From the NCBI GenBank assembly GCA_001797495.1, contig MGPS01000061.1:1-42525 (forward strand): DNA of 42,525 nucleotides. The letters run 5' to 3'. This document shows positions 34,492-41,978 of the stretch, one piece after another. Numbering within the stretch: position 1 is the stretch's first letter; each line of letters begins with the position of its first letter. This stretch comes from Deltaproteobacteria bacterium GWC2_42_11 (GTDB lineage: Bacteria; Desulfobacterota; GWC2-55-46; UBA9637; GWC2-42-11). Below the pieces are notes generated by a model. That model saw only the letters and a list, made by a program, of their open reading frames with translations, did no database searches and was not told the origin of the DNA. Position numbers and translations under genes: made by a program.

Positions 34492-36078
34492 ATGGAAAAG
34501 AATAAAGATTTAAAATCTAAAACATTCATTGATTTTGGTTTAAGCAAAGAGGTGCTTCAGGCAATTTCAGGTATGGGTTTTGAAGAACCCACGCCAATAC
34601 AGGAAAAGACAATCTCTGTTATTATGCAGGGCAAGGATATAATCGGTCAGGCGCAGACAGGAACAGGCAAGACAGCGGCATTCGGCATACCCCTGATTGA
34701 AAAGGTTGACCCAAGGAAATTTTCTGTGCAGGCAATTATCCTCACACCAACAAGAGAACTTGCAATACAGGTTGCCGAGGAGATAAACAAGATCGGCAAA
34801 TACAGCAGGGTGCTTGCCTTTCCGATATACGGCGGTTCTTCAATAGAAAGACAGATAAAGGTTTTGAGGAAAGGACTTCATGTAGTTGTCGGGACACCTG
34901 GCAGGGTTATTGACCATATAGACAGGGGCACACTTAAACTTAATGAGGTTAAGATAGTCATTCTGGATGAGGCTGACGAGATGCTTGATATGGGTTTTGT
35001 GGACGACATAACTAAAATATTAAACCATACCCCGAAGCAGAGGCAGACACTTTTATTTTCGGCAACGATGCCTGATGAGATAGTCAGGATATCAAAACGG
35101 TACATGGTATCGCCTGAAAAAATCGCCATCAGCGCCAATATACTTACAACACCGAAGATAGACCAGATATTCTACGAGGTAAAGCAGTCTGAAAAGATGG
35201 ATGCCCTTGCAAGACTAATAGACTCAGAGGATTCTGACCTTTTTCTCGTGTTCTGTCATACTAAAAGAGAGGTTGATGATGTTGCAGCAAACCTTAAAAA
35301 CAGGGGCTATGAGGCAGAGGCAATACACGGCGACTTCAGCCAGTCCCAGAGGGAATCTGTCATGAGGAGGTTTAAAAGCGGCATGATAGATGTGCTTGTT
35401 GCAACAGATGTTGCTGCAAGGGGGCTGGATATAAGCAATATATCGCATGTTGTGAACTACAGCATACCGCAGAACCCTGATGCGTATATCCACAGGATAG
35501 GCAGGACAGGCAGGGCAGGGAAAAGCGGTGTTGCCATAACCTTTGTAACGCCGAGGGAAGACAGGCAGATGAGGCTTATACAGTCTGCTGCAAAGACAAA
35601 GATAAAAAAGGGGAGATTACCGACTGTTCAGGATGTGCTTGAGGCAAGGATTGAAACATTGAAGGAAAGGGTGCAGGAATTTATTGATGATAAAAAGTTT
35701 GACACATATCTGACGCTTGCAAATAAACTTACAGAAGGCATCCAGCCTGTTGAGGCAGCCGCAGCGCTTTTAAAATTTCAGTTAGAGGGGTTTGGTGTTA
35801 CTGAAGAAGCAAGTCAGAAAGAAACAGGCGCTGCATCAGGCATGGTCAGGCTCTTTATGAATGTCGGCAAACAGCAGAGGATAAATGCCGGTGATATTGT
35901 AAAATCAATTGCTGAAAAGACAGGCATATCAGGAAAGGCAATCGGGAACATAAGCATATTTGACAAGTTCACATTCGTTGAAGTGCCGAAGGATTATGCT
36001 GAAAAGGTGATAGAGGTCATGCACCAAAGCATGATATCAGGCAAAAAGGTGGCAGTAGCAAAGGCGAGACCGAAGTGA
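34492..36078 (+). CDS. DEAD-box RNA helicase with DbpA-type RNA-binding domain
   Basis: 528 residues from ATG 34492, which has AGGAG five bases ahead; a GTG at 34471 overlapping the uvrB stop is an alternative. RecA domain 1: Q-motif (FEEPTPIQ), AQTGTGKT (54-61), PTRELA, TPGR, DEAD, SAT. RecA domain 2: LVFCHTKREVDDVA, ATDVAARGLDI, HRIGRTGRAG. The C-terminus from about 445 (VRLFMNVGKQQRINAGDIVKSI...FTFVEVP) is a DbpA/CsdA-type RNA-binding fold. The likely role is ribosome assembly or cold-shock RNA remodelling; CsdA/DeaD versus DbpA cannot be decided. Confidence 0.93.
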   Translation: MEKNKDLKSKTFIDFGLSKEVLQAISGMGFEEPTPIQEKTISVIMQGKDIIGQAQTGTGKTAAFGIPLIEKVDPRKFSVQAIILTPTRELAIQVAEEINKIGKYSRVLAFPIYGGSSIERQIKVLRKGLHVVVGTPGRVIDHIDRGTLKLNEVKIVILDEADEMLDMGFVDDITKILNHTPKQRQTLLFSATMPDEIVRISKRYMVSPEKIAISANILTTPKIDQIFYEVKQSEKMDALARLIDSEDSDLFLVFCHTKREVDDVAANLKNRGYEAEAIHGDFSQSQRESVMRRFKSGMIDVLVATDVAARGLDISNISHVVNYSIPQNPDAYIHRIGRTGRAGKSGVAITFVTPREDRQMRLIQSAAKTKIKKGRLPTVQDVLEARIETLKERVQEFIDDKKFDTYLTLANKLTEGIQPVEAAAALLKFQLEGFGVTEEASQKETGAASGMVRLFMNVGKQQRINAGDIVKSIAEKTGISGKAIGNISIFDKFTFVEVPKDYAEKVIEVMHQSMISGKKVAVAKARPK

Positions 36079-36151
36079 AGTTATGGAGTTACAGAGTTAA
36101 GGAGTTAAGGAGTTTAACTCCCAAACTCTTCAACTCTAAAACTCTTAAACT
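36079..36151. repeat. 'aggagttatggagtt' repeat, second copy
   Basis: GTTATGGAGTTACAGAGTTAAGGAG followed by complementary AACTCTTCAACTCTAAAACTC words. It mirrors 6929-7020 and can fold into an imperfect hairpin between the helicase gene and the convergent cupin gene, so it may act as a terminator-like structure. Confidence 0.75.
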
Positions 36152-36460
36152 CTACGGTTTCGGCGCTATTGTTGCCAGAAATACAAGTCTTGTTTTAGCG
36201 GTGTAGCCGTGAGGCTCTCCAGGTTCCCAGATAATGACCGAACCAGGTCCTGCCTCAATCTCCTCACCCTCTGCGAGAAACATTCCTGTGCCTTCAAGCA
36301 CTGCCATCATGACCCTTGATGAAGAGCAGCACTTTGAAACACCCTGTCCCGACTCTGAGCAGAATAATGCAAGCCTTGCCTCATTTGAATCAAATATCAA
36401 AAATGAATTCTTTGAGTCTTTTTTAAATTCTATGAGACCCTTTGTGTCTATCTTTTTCAT
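36152..36460 (-). CDS. Small cupin-domain protein
   Basis: 102 residues on the minus strand from the ATG at 36458-36460, preceded by GGAGG; the frame's earlier start at 36502 lacks a site. The C-terminal half is a single cupin: MAVLEGTGMFLAEGEEIEAGPGSVIIWEPGEPHGYTAKT, with the second motif G-x5-P-x-G-x-PH-x-Y retained while the first motif's histidines are absent. Cysteines CCSSS at about 43-47 are unusual. The substrate is unknown. It is divergent from the DUF1858-type gene, and the shared spacer carries two palindromes. Confidence 0.8.
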   Translation of the reverse strand: MKKIDTKGLIEFKKDSKNSFLIFDSNEARLALFCSESGQGVSKCCSSSRVMMAVLEGTGMFLAEGEEIEAGPGSVIIWEPGEPHGYTAKTRLVFLATIAPKP

Positions 36461-36518
36461 ACAGTATTTTCCTCCCTGAAAAATTAAAATTATTTCTAGC
36501 ATTCAGAGCGGTTTTTAG

Positions 36519-36548
36519 ATATGATAAAAATCATATTTGATGTCAAAT
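36519..36548. promoter_or_regulatory. Two adjacent palindromes, possible CRP/FNR-family operators
   Basis: ATATGATAAAAATCATAT (36519-36536) is a perfect 7-4-7 inverted repeat close to the FNR/CRP-type layout TTGAT-N4-ATCAA. Overlapping it, ATTTGATGTCAAAT (36535-36548) is a second perfect palindrome. They lie in the divergent spacer between the cupin gene and the DUF1858-type redox protein gene. No regulator gene is nearby. Confidence 0.5.
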
Positions 36549-36588
36549 CCTTTGGTTATTATTAAAACAAATGATCGAGAGTGTTTGT

Positions 36589-36807
36589 ATGGAGATAAAA
36601 ATCACAAAAGATATGAAGACCAATGAGGCGGTTGAGAAATATCCTGCTATAAAAGAGGTTTTTATAAAATACTTCGGGAAAGGTTGTTTTGACTGTCCTG
36701 CATTTGGTTCAGAGGACATTGGATTTGCCTGCACAATGCATGGCACAGATGTTGAGCAATTTGTAAAGGAATGCATAGAGGCAGTTGAAAGGATGCAAGA
36801 GGAATAA
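36589..36807 (+). CDS. DUF1858-type small protein with paired cysteines
   Basis: 72 residues when started at ATG 36589 (MEIKITKDMKTNEAVEKYP), the usual start of this family; an ATG at 36571 would add six residues. The domain has the pattern KITKDM..NEAVEKYPAIKEVFIKYFGKGCFDCPAF...CTMHGTDVEQFVKE, i.e. the DUF1858/'hybrid-cluster-associated redox disulfide' layout with a C-x2-C pair plus a third cysteine. Family members are thought to act in redox or Fe-S chemistry; the exact role is unknown. Confidence 0.8.
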   Translation: MEIKITKDMKTNEAVEKYPAIKEVFIKYFGKGCFDCPAFGSEDIGFACTMHGTDVEQFVKECIEAVERMQEE

Positions 36808-36820
36808 AAATCTTCTTTGC

Positions 36821-36849
36821 TTGACAGCAGTCTTCTTTACCGCTATACT
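36821..36849 (+). promoter_or_regulatory. Sigma-70-type promoter for the DUF948-YtxH pair
   Basis: TTGACA (36821-36826) and TATACT (36844-36849) with a 17-base spacer, 31 bases before the DUF948 start codon. Confidence 0.85.
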
Positions 36850-36880
36850 CATTTACAAACATTGCAAATAAGGGGTGTTT

Positions 36881-37252
36881 ATGTCCTTTACAGTTACGCT
36901 TACAGATATTTCTGTATTCATGATAGCAATTTCGGTATTTATATTTGTTCTCTATCTTATACCTCTTATTATCCAGCTCCGTGAAACAGCAAGGGATGTC
37001 CAGCGCCTCGCTGAGAAATATGAAGATGTGATGGTTGATTTAAAATCCATAACAGGCAAGGTAAATGAGCATATGGATGATGTAGGGGATGTTGTAAAGA
37101 ATTTTAAGGATGTGGGATTAAAGGTAACAGGGCTTACAGACCTTTTATTTAACAAGGTCAAAACACCAATTATAACAATTATAAGCCTTTTAACAGGCAT
37201 AGGTTTTGGCATTAAACATTATAGAAAGGGGGGTGAAGAAGATGTCAGATAG
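36881..37252 (+). CDS. DUF948-type membrane protein
   Basis: 123 residues from ATG 36881 (AAGGGG upstream; an in-frame GTG at 36875 is possible). One N-terminal transmembrane helix (about 10-33, FMIAISVFIFVLYLIPLII), then a long amphipathic coiled coil (ETARDVQRLAEKYEDVMVDL, about 36-85), and a second hydrophobic patch about 98-115. This is the DUF948 layout, often paired with YtxH proteins and general stress genes. It overlaps the next gene by 11 bases. Confidence 0.8.
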   Translation: MSFTVTLTDISVFMIAISVFIFVLYLIPLIIQLRETARDVQRLAEKYEDVMVDLKSITGKVNEHMDDVGDVVKNFKDVGLKVTGLTDLLFNKVKTPIITIISLLTGIGFGIKHYRKGGEEDVR

Positions 37253-37544
37253 AGGCGGTTCTACAACGCTTGAGGTAACATTAGCACTTTTGTTAGGGGG
37301 ATTGGTAGGTGCGGGCATTGCACTTTTATATGCACCTGCAACAGGGGAGGAAACCAGGCGGAAACTGAAGGAGACAACAGACAGGTTGAGGGACCAGATT
37401 AGGGAAAAAACCGAAGGTATGGGTGGATATGTGGAGGAGGGTATTCATAAGGTAAAGGAGTTTGTTGAAGAGAAAAAGGCTGATATAACCGCTGCATATG
37501 AGTCAGGTAAAGAGGCTTACAGAAAAGAGAAGACACGGCTGTAG
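37242..37544 (+). CDS. YtxH-domain protein
   Basis: 100 residues from ATG 37242; a longer frame from 37206 would overlap the upstream gene more deeply. The YtxH pattern is clear: a glycine-rich transmembrane segment LEVTLALLLGGLVGAGIALLYAP followed by ATGEETRRKLKETTDRL and a long charged helix. YtxH proteins are small stress-associated membrane proteins of unknown mechanism. It is transcribed with the DUF948 gene. Confidence 0.88.
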   Translation: MSDRGGSTTLEVTLALLLGGLVGAGIALLYAPATGEETRRKLKETTDRLRDQIREKTEGMGGYVEEGIHKVKEFVEEKKADITAAYESGKEAYRKEKTRL

Positions 37545-37555
37545 TAATTTTGGAA

Positions 37556-37585
37556 TTGACATTTCAATTTCTGCTGTGTTATAAA
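37556..37585 (+). promoter_or_regulatory. Probable promoter for rplU-rpmA
   Basis: TTGACA (37556-37561) and TATAAA (37580-37585) with an 18-base spacer (or TTATAA with 17), 46 bases before the rplU start. Confidence 0.65.
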
Positions 37586-37631
37586 TTCCATCCACTTTTT
37601 TCCAGATAACAAAGGGAGGTAATTTGTTTAT

Positions 37632-37943
37632 ATGTATGCTGTAATAAAGACAGGCGGTAAGCAGTACAAGGTCTCTGAAGGTGATGTTATTAAGGTAGAA
37701 AAACTGTGTGGCGATGTTGGCAGCCAAATAGAGATAAAAGATGTCCTGATGATAGGGGCAGGAGAAGGGGCGAAGATAGGGAGCCCTGTGGTCGCCAATG
37801 CAAAGGTAGTGGCAGAGATAGTTGCAAGCGGGAAGGCAAAGAAGGTTATTGCATTTAAAAAGAAGCGGAGGAAGGGTTTTGATAAGAAGATCGGACACAG
37901 GCAGGAGTTTACGAGTATAAAGATAAAAGAAATAACAGCATAA
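37632..37943 (+). CDS. rplU: 50S ribosomal protein L21
   Basis: 103 residues, normal length, with the family start MYAVIKTGGKQYKVSEGD, VLMIGAGEGAKIGSPVV, and the basic C-terminus FKKKRRKGFDKKIGHRQEFT. It precedes rpmA as in most bacteria. GGGAGG lies somewhat far (about 12 bases) from the ATG. Confidence 0.97.
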   Translation: MYAVIKTGGKQYKVSEGDVIKVEKLCGDVGSQIEIKDVLMIGAGEGAKIGSPVVANAKVVAEIVASGKAKKVIAFKKKRRKGFDKKIGHRQEFTSIKIKEITA

Positions 37944-38050
37944 ATCTAAATATCAAATATCAAAATACAAATAACAAATAAACTTCAAATTCCAATTTGC
38001 AAAACTACTAAAGCTCTTTTGGATATTGAGATTTGGCTATTGGAATTTAT
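37944..38050. repeat. A/T-rich text-like repeat between rplU and rpmA
   Basis: Tandem-like words (AAATATCAAATATCAAAATAC, AAATTCCAATTTGC) are followed by complementary ones (GATATTGAGATTTGG, TATTGGAATTTA), giving a long weak hairpin. It resembles the 'aatccaaaat' family and separates two genes that are normally close together. Confidence 0.65.
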
Positions 38051-38072
38051 TTAGGTAGAGTGGAGGAAAACA

Positions 38073-38327
38073 ATGGCTCATAAAAAGGCAGGCGGAAGTT
38101 CAAGAAACGGAAGGGACAGCAATGGACAAAGGAGAGGCGTAAAAGTGTTTTCAGGTCAGGTTGTTCCTGCTGGAAGCATACTTGTCCGTCAGGTTGGCAC
38201 AAAGATTCATCCGGGACAAAATGTTGGACTTGGCAAGGATTATACCATTTTTGCAAAAATCTCAGGCATTGTGCAATATGAGGCAAAGGGCAGGGACAAA
38301 AGACAGGTCAGCGTATATCCGCAATAA
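38073..38327 (+). CDS. rpmA: 50S ribosomal protein L27
   Basis: 84 residues starting [20 protein letters not shown], with [18 protein letters not shown] and [17 protein letters not shown], the full L27 pattern. No cleavable Firmicutes-type N-terminal extension. AGTGGAGG precedes the ATG. Confidence 0.97.
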   Translation: MAHKKAGGSSRNGRDSNGQRRGVKVFSGQVVPAGSILVRQVGTKIHPGQNVGLGKDYTIFAKISGIVQYEAKGRDKRQVSVYPQ

Positions 38328-38354
38328 ATATTTATTAAATCTTGAAAAAGTTGA

Positions 38355-38392
38355 TAGGGGTCAATAATAATATATTTGACCCCTATTTTTTT
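38355..38392 (+). terminator. Intrinsic terminator after rpmA
   Basis: TAGGGGTCAA (38355-38364) pairs with TTGACCCCTA (38376-38385), followed by seven T residues (38386-38392). Confidence 0.92.
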
Positions 38393-38463
38393 ATGCAGGT
38401 CATTATGAAACACTCATGCCAACAATTTGACACAAAAGAGGATGGAAGTCTTATCGTAGTTAT

Positions 38464-38546
38464 AGCGGCTGACTACCCTGCCTGCAAACCCGTTGCCTCT
38501 AAAAGCCCCCTACTCAGACGGTTTGCCAGCAGGGTAGTCAGCCGCT
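38464..38546. repeat. 83-bp MITE-like inverted-repeat element
   Basis: AGCGGCTGACTACCCTGC (38464-38481) is perfectly complementary to 38529-38546. An inner stem GCAAACC (38484-38490) pairs with GGTTTGC (38520-38526), with a 29-base loop. It lies between the rpmA terminator and obg. A 69-codon ORF running across terminator and element (38342-38551) is not credible as a gene. Confidence 0.9.
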
Positions 38547-38561
38547 TGTGAGGATTTTTAG

Positions 38562-39596
38562 ATGAAATCCCCAAAGTTTATAGATGAGGCTTTGATATAT
38601 GTAAAGGCTGGCAATGGCGGAAGAGGCTGTGTCAGTTTCAGGAGGGAGAAGTATGTCCCAAAGGGTGGTCCTGACGGCGGCGATGGCGGTGATGGCGGGG
38701 ATGTAATAATAGTCGGCGATAGAAGACTCTCCAGTCTTCTGGATTTTAAATATAAGAGAAACTATGTTGCAGAAAGGGGGCAGCACGGCAAAGGAAGCAA
38801 CTGGCACGGCAGAAACGGAAAGTCAGTAACAATCCATGTCCCTGTAGGAACCTTAATAAAAGACGCAGTGAGCGGCGAGATTATAGAAGACATTATATCC
38901 GACGGGCAGAATATTTTGATTGCAAAGAGGGGGAGGGGCGGCAAGGGGAATGCCCATTTTGCTTCATCAACTTTTCAAACACCAAAATTTGCCCAGCCTG
39001 GCGAAGAAGGAGAAGAGAGGCACTTAAAATTGGAGCTAAAACTCCTTGCGGATGTAGGTATAATAGGCTTTCCCAATGCAGGCAAATCAACGTTAATATC
39101 CCGCATATCAAAGGCAAAGCCGAAGATTGCAGATTATCCGTTTACTACCTTGAAGCCGAACCTTGGTGTTGTAAGGGTTGGTGATTACGCTGATTTTGTG
39201 GTTGCTGATATTCCTGGACTTATCGAGGGTGCACATTCTGGGAAAGGGCTTGGTGTGGGGTTTTTAAAACATATTGAGAGGACGAGTATATTTATACATA
39301 TGATAGACCTTTCCCCTGATTCAGGACGGGAGCCGCTAAACGATTTTGATATAATCAACAATGAACTCTATGCCTTTAACCCTGATTTAAAAAATAAAAA
39401 ACAGGTGGTCGTTTTAAACAAGGTAGATATTACAGAGGCAAGAGCAGGTGCGGCAAATATCTTGAATTTTTTTGAGGCAAAGGGTATAAAGGCATTTGTA
39501 ATATCTGCTGTTACAGGAGAAGGGGTTGAAGACCTGGTCAGGTATGTTGCGGAAGAGGTGATGAAGGTAAAGGGTATTCTATATACAGCGATATAA
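38562..39596 (+). CDS. obg: Obg/CgtA GTPase
   Basis: Essential ribosome-associated GTPase. 344 residues: N-terminal Obg glycine-rich fold 1-160 (GNGGRGCVSFRREKYVPKGGP, GGDGGDGGDV), then the GTPase domain with GFPNAGKST (169-177), the G2 threonines in YPFTTLKPNLG, DIPGLIEGAH, NKVD and SAVTGEG. It ends shortly after the G domain, so the C-terminal OCT domain is absent, as in many non-Firmicutes. It follows rplU-rpmA, the usual order. Confidence 0.96.
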   Translation: MKSPKFIDEALIYVKAGNGGRGCVSFRREKYVPKGGPDGGDGGDGGDVIIVGDRRLSSLLDFKYKRNYVAERGQHGKGSNWHGRNGKSVTIHVPVGTLIKDAVSGEIIEDIISDGQNILIAKRGRGGKGNAHFASSTFQTPKFAQPGEEGEERHLKLELKLLADVGIIGFPNAGKSTLISRISKAKPKIADYPFTTLKPNLGVVRVGDYADFVVADIPGLIEGAHSGKGLGVGFLKHIERTSIFIHMIDLSPDSGREPLNDFDIINNELYAFNPDLKNKKQVVVLNKVDITEARAGAANILNFFEAKGIKAFVISAVTGEGVEDLVRYVAEEVMKVKGILYTAI

Positions 39597-39606
39597 ATAA
39601 ATGCGC

Positions 39607-39732
39607 ATATAGAGCGTCGGAACAAAGCAGACCAAGGCGCGATGAAAGTGAGGAGTGAGGCGTATTTTTGGCATACGCCGCAACGACGAGATGAGAAGTA
39701 ACGCAGGTATGCGAAGTTATGACGCTCTATAT
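39607..39732. repeat. 126-bp element with 12-bp terminal inverted repeats
   Basis: ATATAGAGCGTC (39607-39618) and GACGCTCTATAT (39721-39732) are perfect terminal inverted repeats. An internal hairpin GGCGTAT (39659-39665)/ATACGCC (39673-39679) is present. The right end is duplicated before the MCP gene (11948-11987). No coding capacity, so it is a non-autonomous mobile element or a structured RNA; the transposase is not in the window. Confidence 0.85.
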
Positions 39733-39745
39733 AAAAGGAGTTTAG

Positions 39746-40342
39746 ATGCATTATAGTTTTGCCTCTATAGGGAATTTTAACAGATGGTTTGGATTCGGGG
39801 AGACAATTGATTTATTTTCAGGATTTTCTTTAGACAACCATGAGAGATTGATTCTGTCATCAGATGGCTCTCTTACCCGACTTCTGGAGTCTCTTTATAT
39901 GTCTCCTGTTGAGGTAGAAGTCAAAGACCAGAAAAAAGACAGGATTGAAGAATGGGTGGCTGATTATTTATGTATTTCCCCTTATCAGGATGTAATGATA
40001 AGGGATATATGGCTTACAAAAGGTAAAGAGAGGCTTGTTTATGCGAGTTCTGTTTTTCCTGTCGCAGGGCTGGATGAGACCTTTTTAGAAAAACTTAAAA
40101 AAGGCGAAGAGCCGATAGGGCACCTTTTAAGGACCCACAATTTGTTAACGATGAGGGATAAATGGGAGATAGGGGTGATACAGTGCAGGGAGGTCGCAGA
40201 TGATTTAAGAATCCCTGCGGATGTTCTGTTATGGGCAAGACGGTACAGATTACTTGCGAGTCCAATAGGAGGAATGGGAATCACTGCAGCAATTTTAGAG
40301 ATATTTTCTCCTGCTGTTATAAAAGCAGACTTTAGACCATAG
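39746..40342 (+). CDS. UbiC-like chorismate pyruvate-lyase
   Basis: Would release 4-hydroxybenzoate and pyruvate from chorismate, the first committed step of the ubiquinone pathway. 198 residues, longer than E. coli UbiC (165). The alignment is weak but continuous: DGSLTRLLESL, the catalytic arginine R86 in VMIRDIWL (E. coli WLREIL), GEEPIGHLL (E. coli GKTPLGRYL), LLWARRYRL (E. coli LWGRRSRL) and the catalytic glutamate E185 in AAILEIFSP (E. coli LLTELFLP). GGAG precedes the ATG. It sits 62 bases before ubiA, which supports the call. The intervening spacer has a 'agactttagaccatagac' type repeat. Confidence 0.75.
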   Translation: MHYSFASIGNFNRWFGFGETIDLFSGFSLDNHERLILSSDGSLTRLLESLYMSPVEVEVKDQKKDRIEEWVADYLCISPYQDVMIRDIWLTKGKERLVYASSVFPVAGLDETFLEKLKKGEEPIGHLLRTHNLLTMRDKWEIGVIQCREVADDLRIPADVLLWARRYRLLASPIGGMGITAAILEIFSPAVIKADFRP

Positions 40343-40404
40343 ACTAAAGGCTAAAAAGTCTACAGTCTATAGTCCAGGGTGAGAGAGATATTTTTGGAAT
40401 AAAT

Positions 40405-41280
40405 ATGTCCTCAGCAATTTTATCCAATGATAAAATACTAGCAATAACTGACCTGATAAGGCTGAAAAAGCAGTACGGGACACTGCTTGTCCTTGCACCG
40501 ACACTATGGTCGCTTTTTCTTGCAAGCAGCGGCATGCCGCCTTTAAAACTTCTTGCAATATTTACACTGGGCACATTTCTTATGCGGAGCGCAGGGTGCG
40601 TGATAAATGATATTGCAGACAGAAACTTTGATAAATATGTGGAAAGGACAAAGACAAGGCCGCTGGCTGACGGAAGGCTTGAACTCAAAGAGGCAATATT
40701 AACCTTCCTTGCGCTTTTAGCTTTGGCTTTTATTCTGGTTCTCTTTCTCAACCCATTGACAATAGTCCTTTCTATCATCGGTATTTTACTGGCATCCATC
40801 TACCCCTTTGTAAAAAGGGTAAGCCATTTTCCACAGGTTTTTCTCGGCATAACATTTGGCTGGGGCGGAGTAATGGCATGGTCTGCTGTAAACAATACGA
40901 TTGGGTTGCCTGCAATCATGATATTCATTGCAAATATCTTCTGGTCAACAGCGTATGATACAATATACGCACTGATGGATAAGGAAGAGGACATAAAAAT
41001 AGGCGTAAAATCTACTGCTATATTTCTTGGTGAAAATGTCTATAAAGCGCTTTACCTCCTTTACGCAGCCGTTATAATTACCCTTGCGCTGGCTGGAATA
41101 TCATCAAAGATGGGGCTTGTTTATTTCGGCGCCTTATTATTGTCAGGCATTATATTTGAGTATATGGTGTTCAGTCTGAAGAAGTCCCCTACACGGGAAA
41201 AGGCCTTTAGAATATTTCTAGCAAATGCAGGAATAGGGCTGTTAATCATGGCCGGCATTATTGCAGATTATATTGTCTGA
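40405..41280 (+). CDS. ubiA: 4-hydroxybenzoate polyprenyltransferase
   Basis: Attaches the polyprenyl tail to 4-hydroxybenzoate. 291 residues with about eight hydrophobic helices. The two aspartate-rich motifs are intact: N68-D69-x2-D72-x3-D76 (NDIADRNFDKYVERTKTRPL) and YDTIYALMDKEEDIKIGVKST (D185, D192, D196). The second motif is of the UbiA subtype, which distinguishes it from MenA and digeranylgeranylglycerol-phosphate synthases. Upstream is the UbiC-like gene and downstream a nitroreductase and ubiD. Confidence 0.94.
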   Translation: MSSAILSNDKILAITDLIRLKKQYGTLLVLAPTLWSLFLASSGMPPLKLLAIFTLGTFLMRSAGCVINDIADRNFDKYVERTKTRPLADGRLELKEAILTFLALLALAFILVLFLNPLTIVLSIIGILLASIYPFVKRVSHFPQVFLGITFGWGGVMAWSAVNNTIGLPAIMIFIANIFWSTAYDTIYALMDKEEDIKIGVKSTAIFLGENVYKALYLLYAAVIITLALAGISSKMGLVYFGALLLSGIIFEYMVFSLKKSPTREKAFRIFLANAGIGLLIMAGIIADYIV

Positions 41281-41326
41281 GGCTAAAATTATACACTGTT
41301 CTGGCGCTTTGTATAGGAGGTAAGGT

Positions 41327-41881
41327 ATGGATGTTAAAGAGGCTATAGAAAAGAGAAGGGCATACCGCTCCTTAGAACCTGTAGAAATTACAAAAGACTT
41401 AATAGAAAAGTTAGGAGAGGCGGTTATCCTCGCCCCTTCCTGTTTTAATAATCAGCCATGGAGATTTGTATTTGTCTACGAACCGGATGTCTTAAAAAAG
41501 ATGCATACCACCCTCTCAAAAGGGAATGAGTGGGCTTACGCAGCATCCATGATTATAGCAGTATTTTCAAACAAGGAATTAGACTGTCTGCTTAAAGGAA
41601 GAGAATACTATCTCTTTGATACAGGCATGACTACTGCCTTTCTTATTCTTAGAGCCACTGAACTTGGGCTTGTAGCCCATCCCATAGCCGGATATAACGA
41701 AGAGGCTGTAAAAAAACTGCTTGTAATCCCTGATAATATGACTGTCATTACACTTGTAATAATTGGCAAACATTCAGAGAATATAAGCGCTCTTCTTTCT
41801 GATAAACAGATAGAGGCAGAAAAGAAGAGACCCGAAAGGCTTTCAATGGAAAAGGTGGTTTATTTGAATAGATTTAAATAG
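41327..41881 (+). CDS. Nitroreductase-family flavoprotein
   Basis: 184 residues with the nitroreductase fold signatures AIEKRRAYRSLEPVEITKDLIEKLGEAVILAPSCFNNQPWRFVFV (FMN phosphate and ring contacts) and, towards the C-terminus, GLVAHPIAGYNEEAVKKLLVIPDNM. FMN-dependent, probably NAD(P)H-using. The substrate is not evident. AGGAGG precedes the ATG. It lies between ubiA and ubiD in the same direction, with gaps of 46 and 97 bases, so a link to quinone synthesis or flavin supply is possible but unproven. Confidence 0.88.
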   Translation: MDVKEAIEKRRAYRSLEPVEITKDLIEKLGEAVILAPSCFNNQPWRFVFVYEPDVLKKMHTTLSKGNEWAYAASMIIAVFSNKELDCLLKGREYYLFDTGMTTAFLILRATELGLVAHPIAGYNEEAVKKLLVIPDNMTVITLVIIGKHSENISALLSDKQIEAEKKRPERLSMEKVVYLNRFK

Positions 41882-41898
41882 AACCGCCACCTTTTACT
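41850..41898 (+). terminator. Possible hairpin terminator after the nitroreductase gene
   Basis: AAAAGGTGG (41850-41858), inside the last codons, pairs with CCACCTTTT (41887-41895), helped by GTT/AAC extension, but the loop is long and the T run after it is broken. Weak evidence. Confidence 0.35.
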
Positions 41899-41978
41899 TT
41901 AAAAAATGCAAGACAAAATGAAACCGTTATAAAAAAACCCTTCAACAGTCAGATTGAAAAGATTATAAGTGAGGATTT

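Noticed and set aside
38342-38551. 69-codon ORF after rpmA
   Set aside because: It runs through the rpmA terminator and the 83-bp inverted-repeat element and resembles no protein family.
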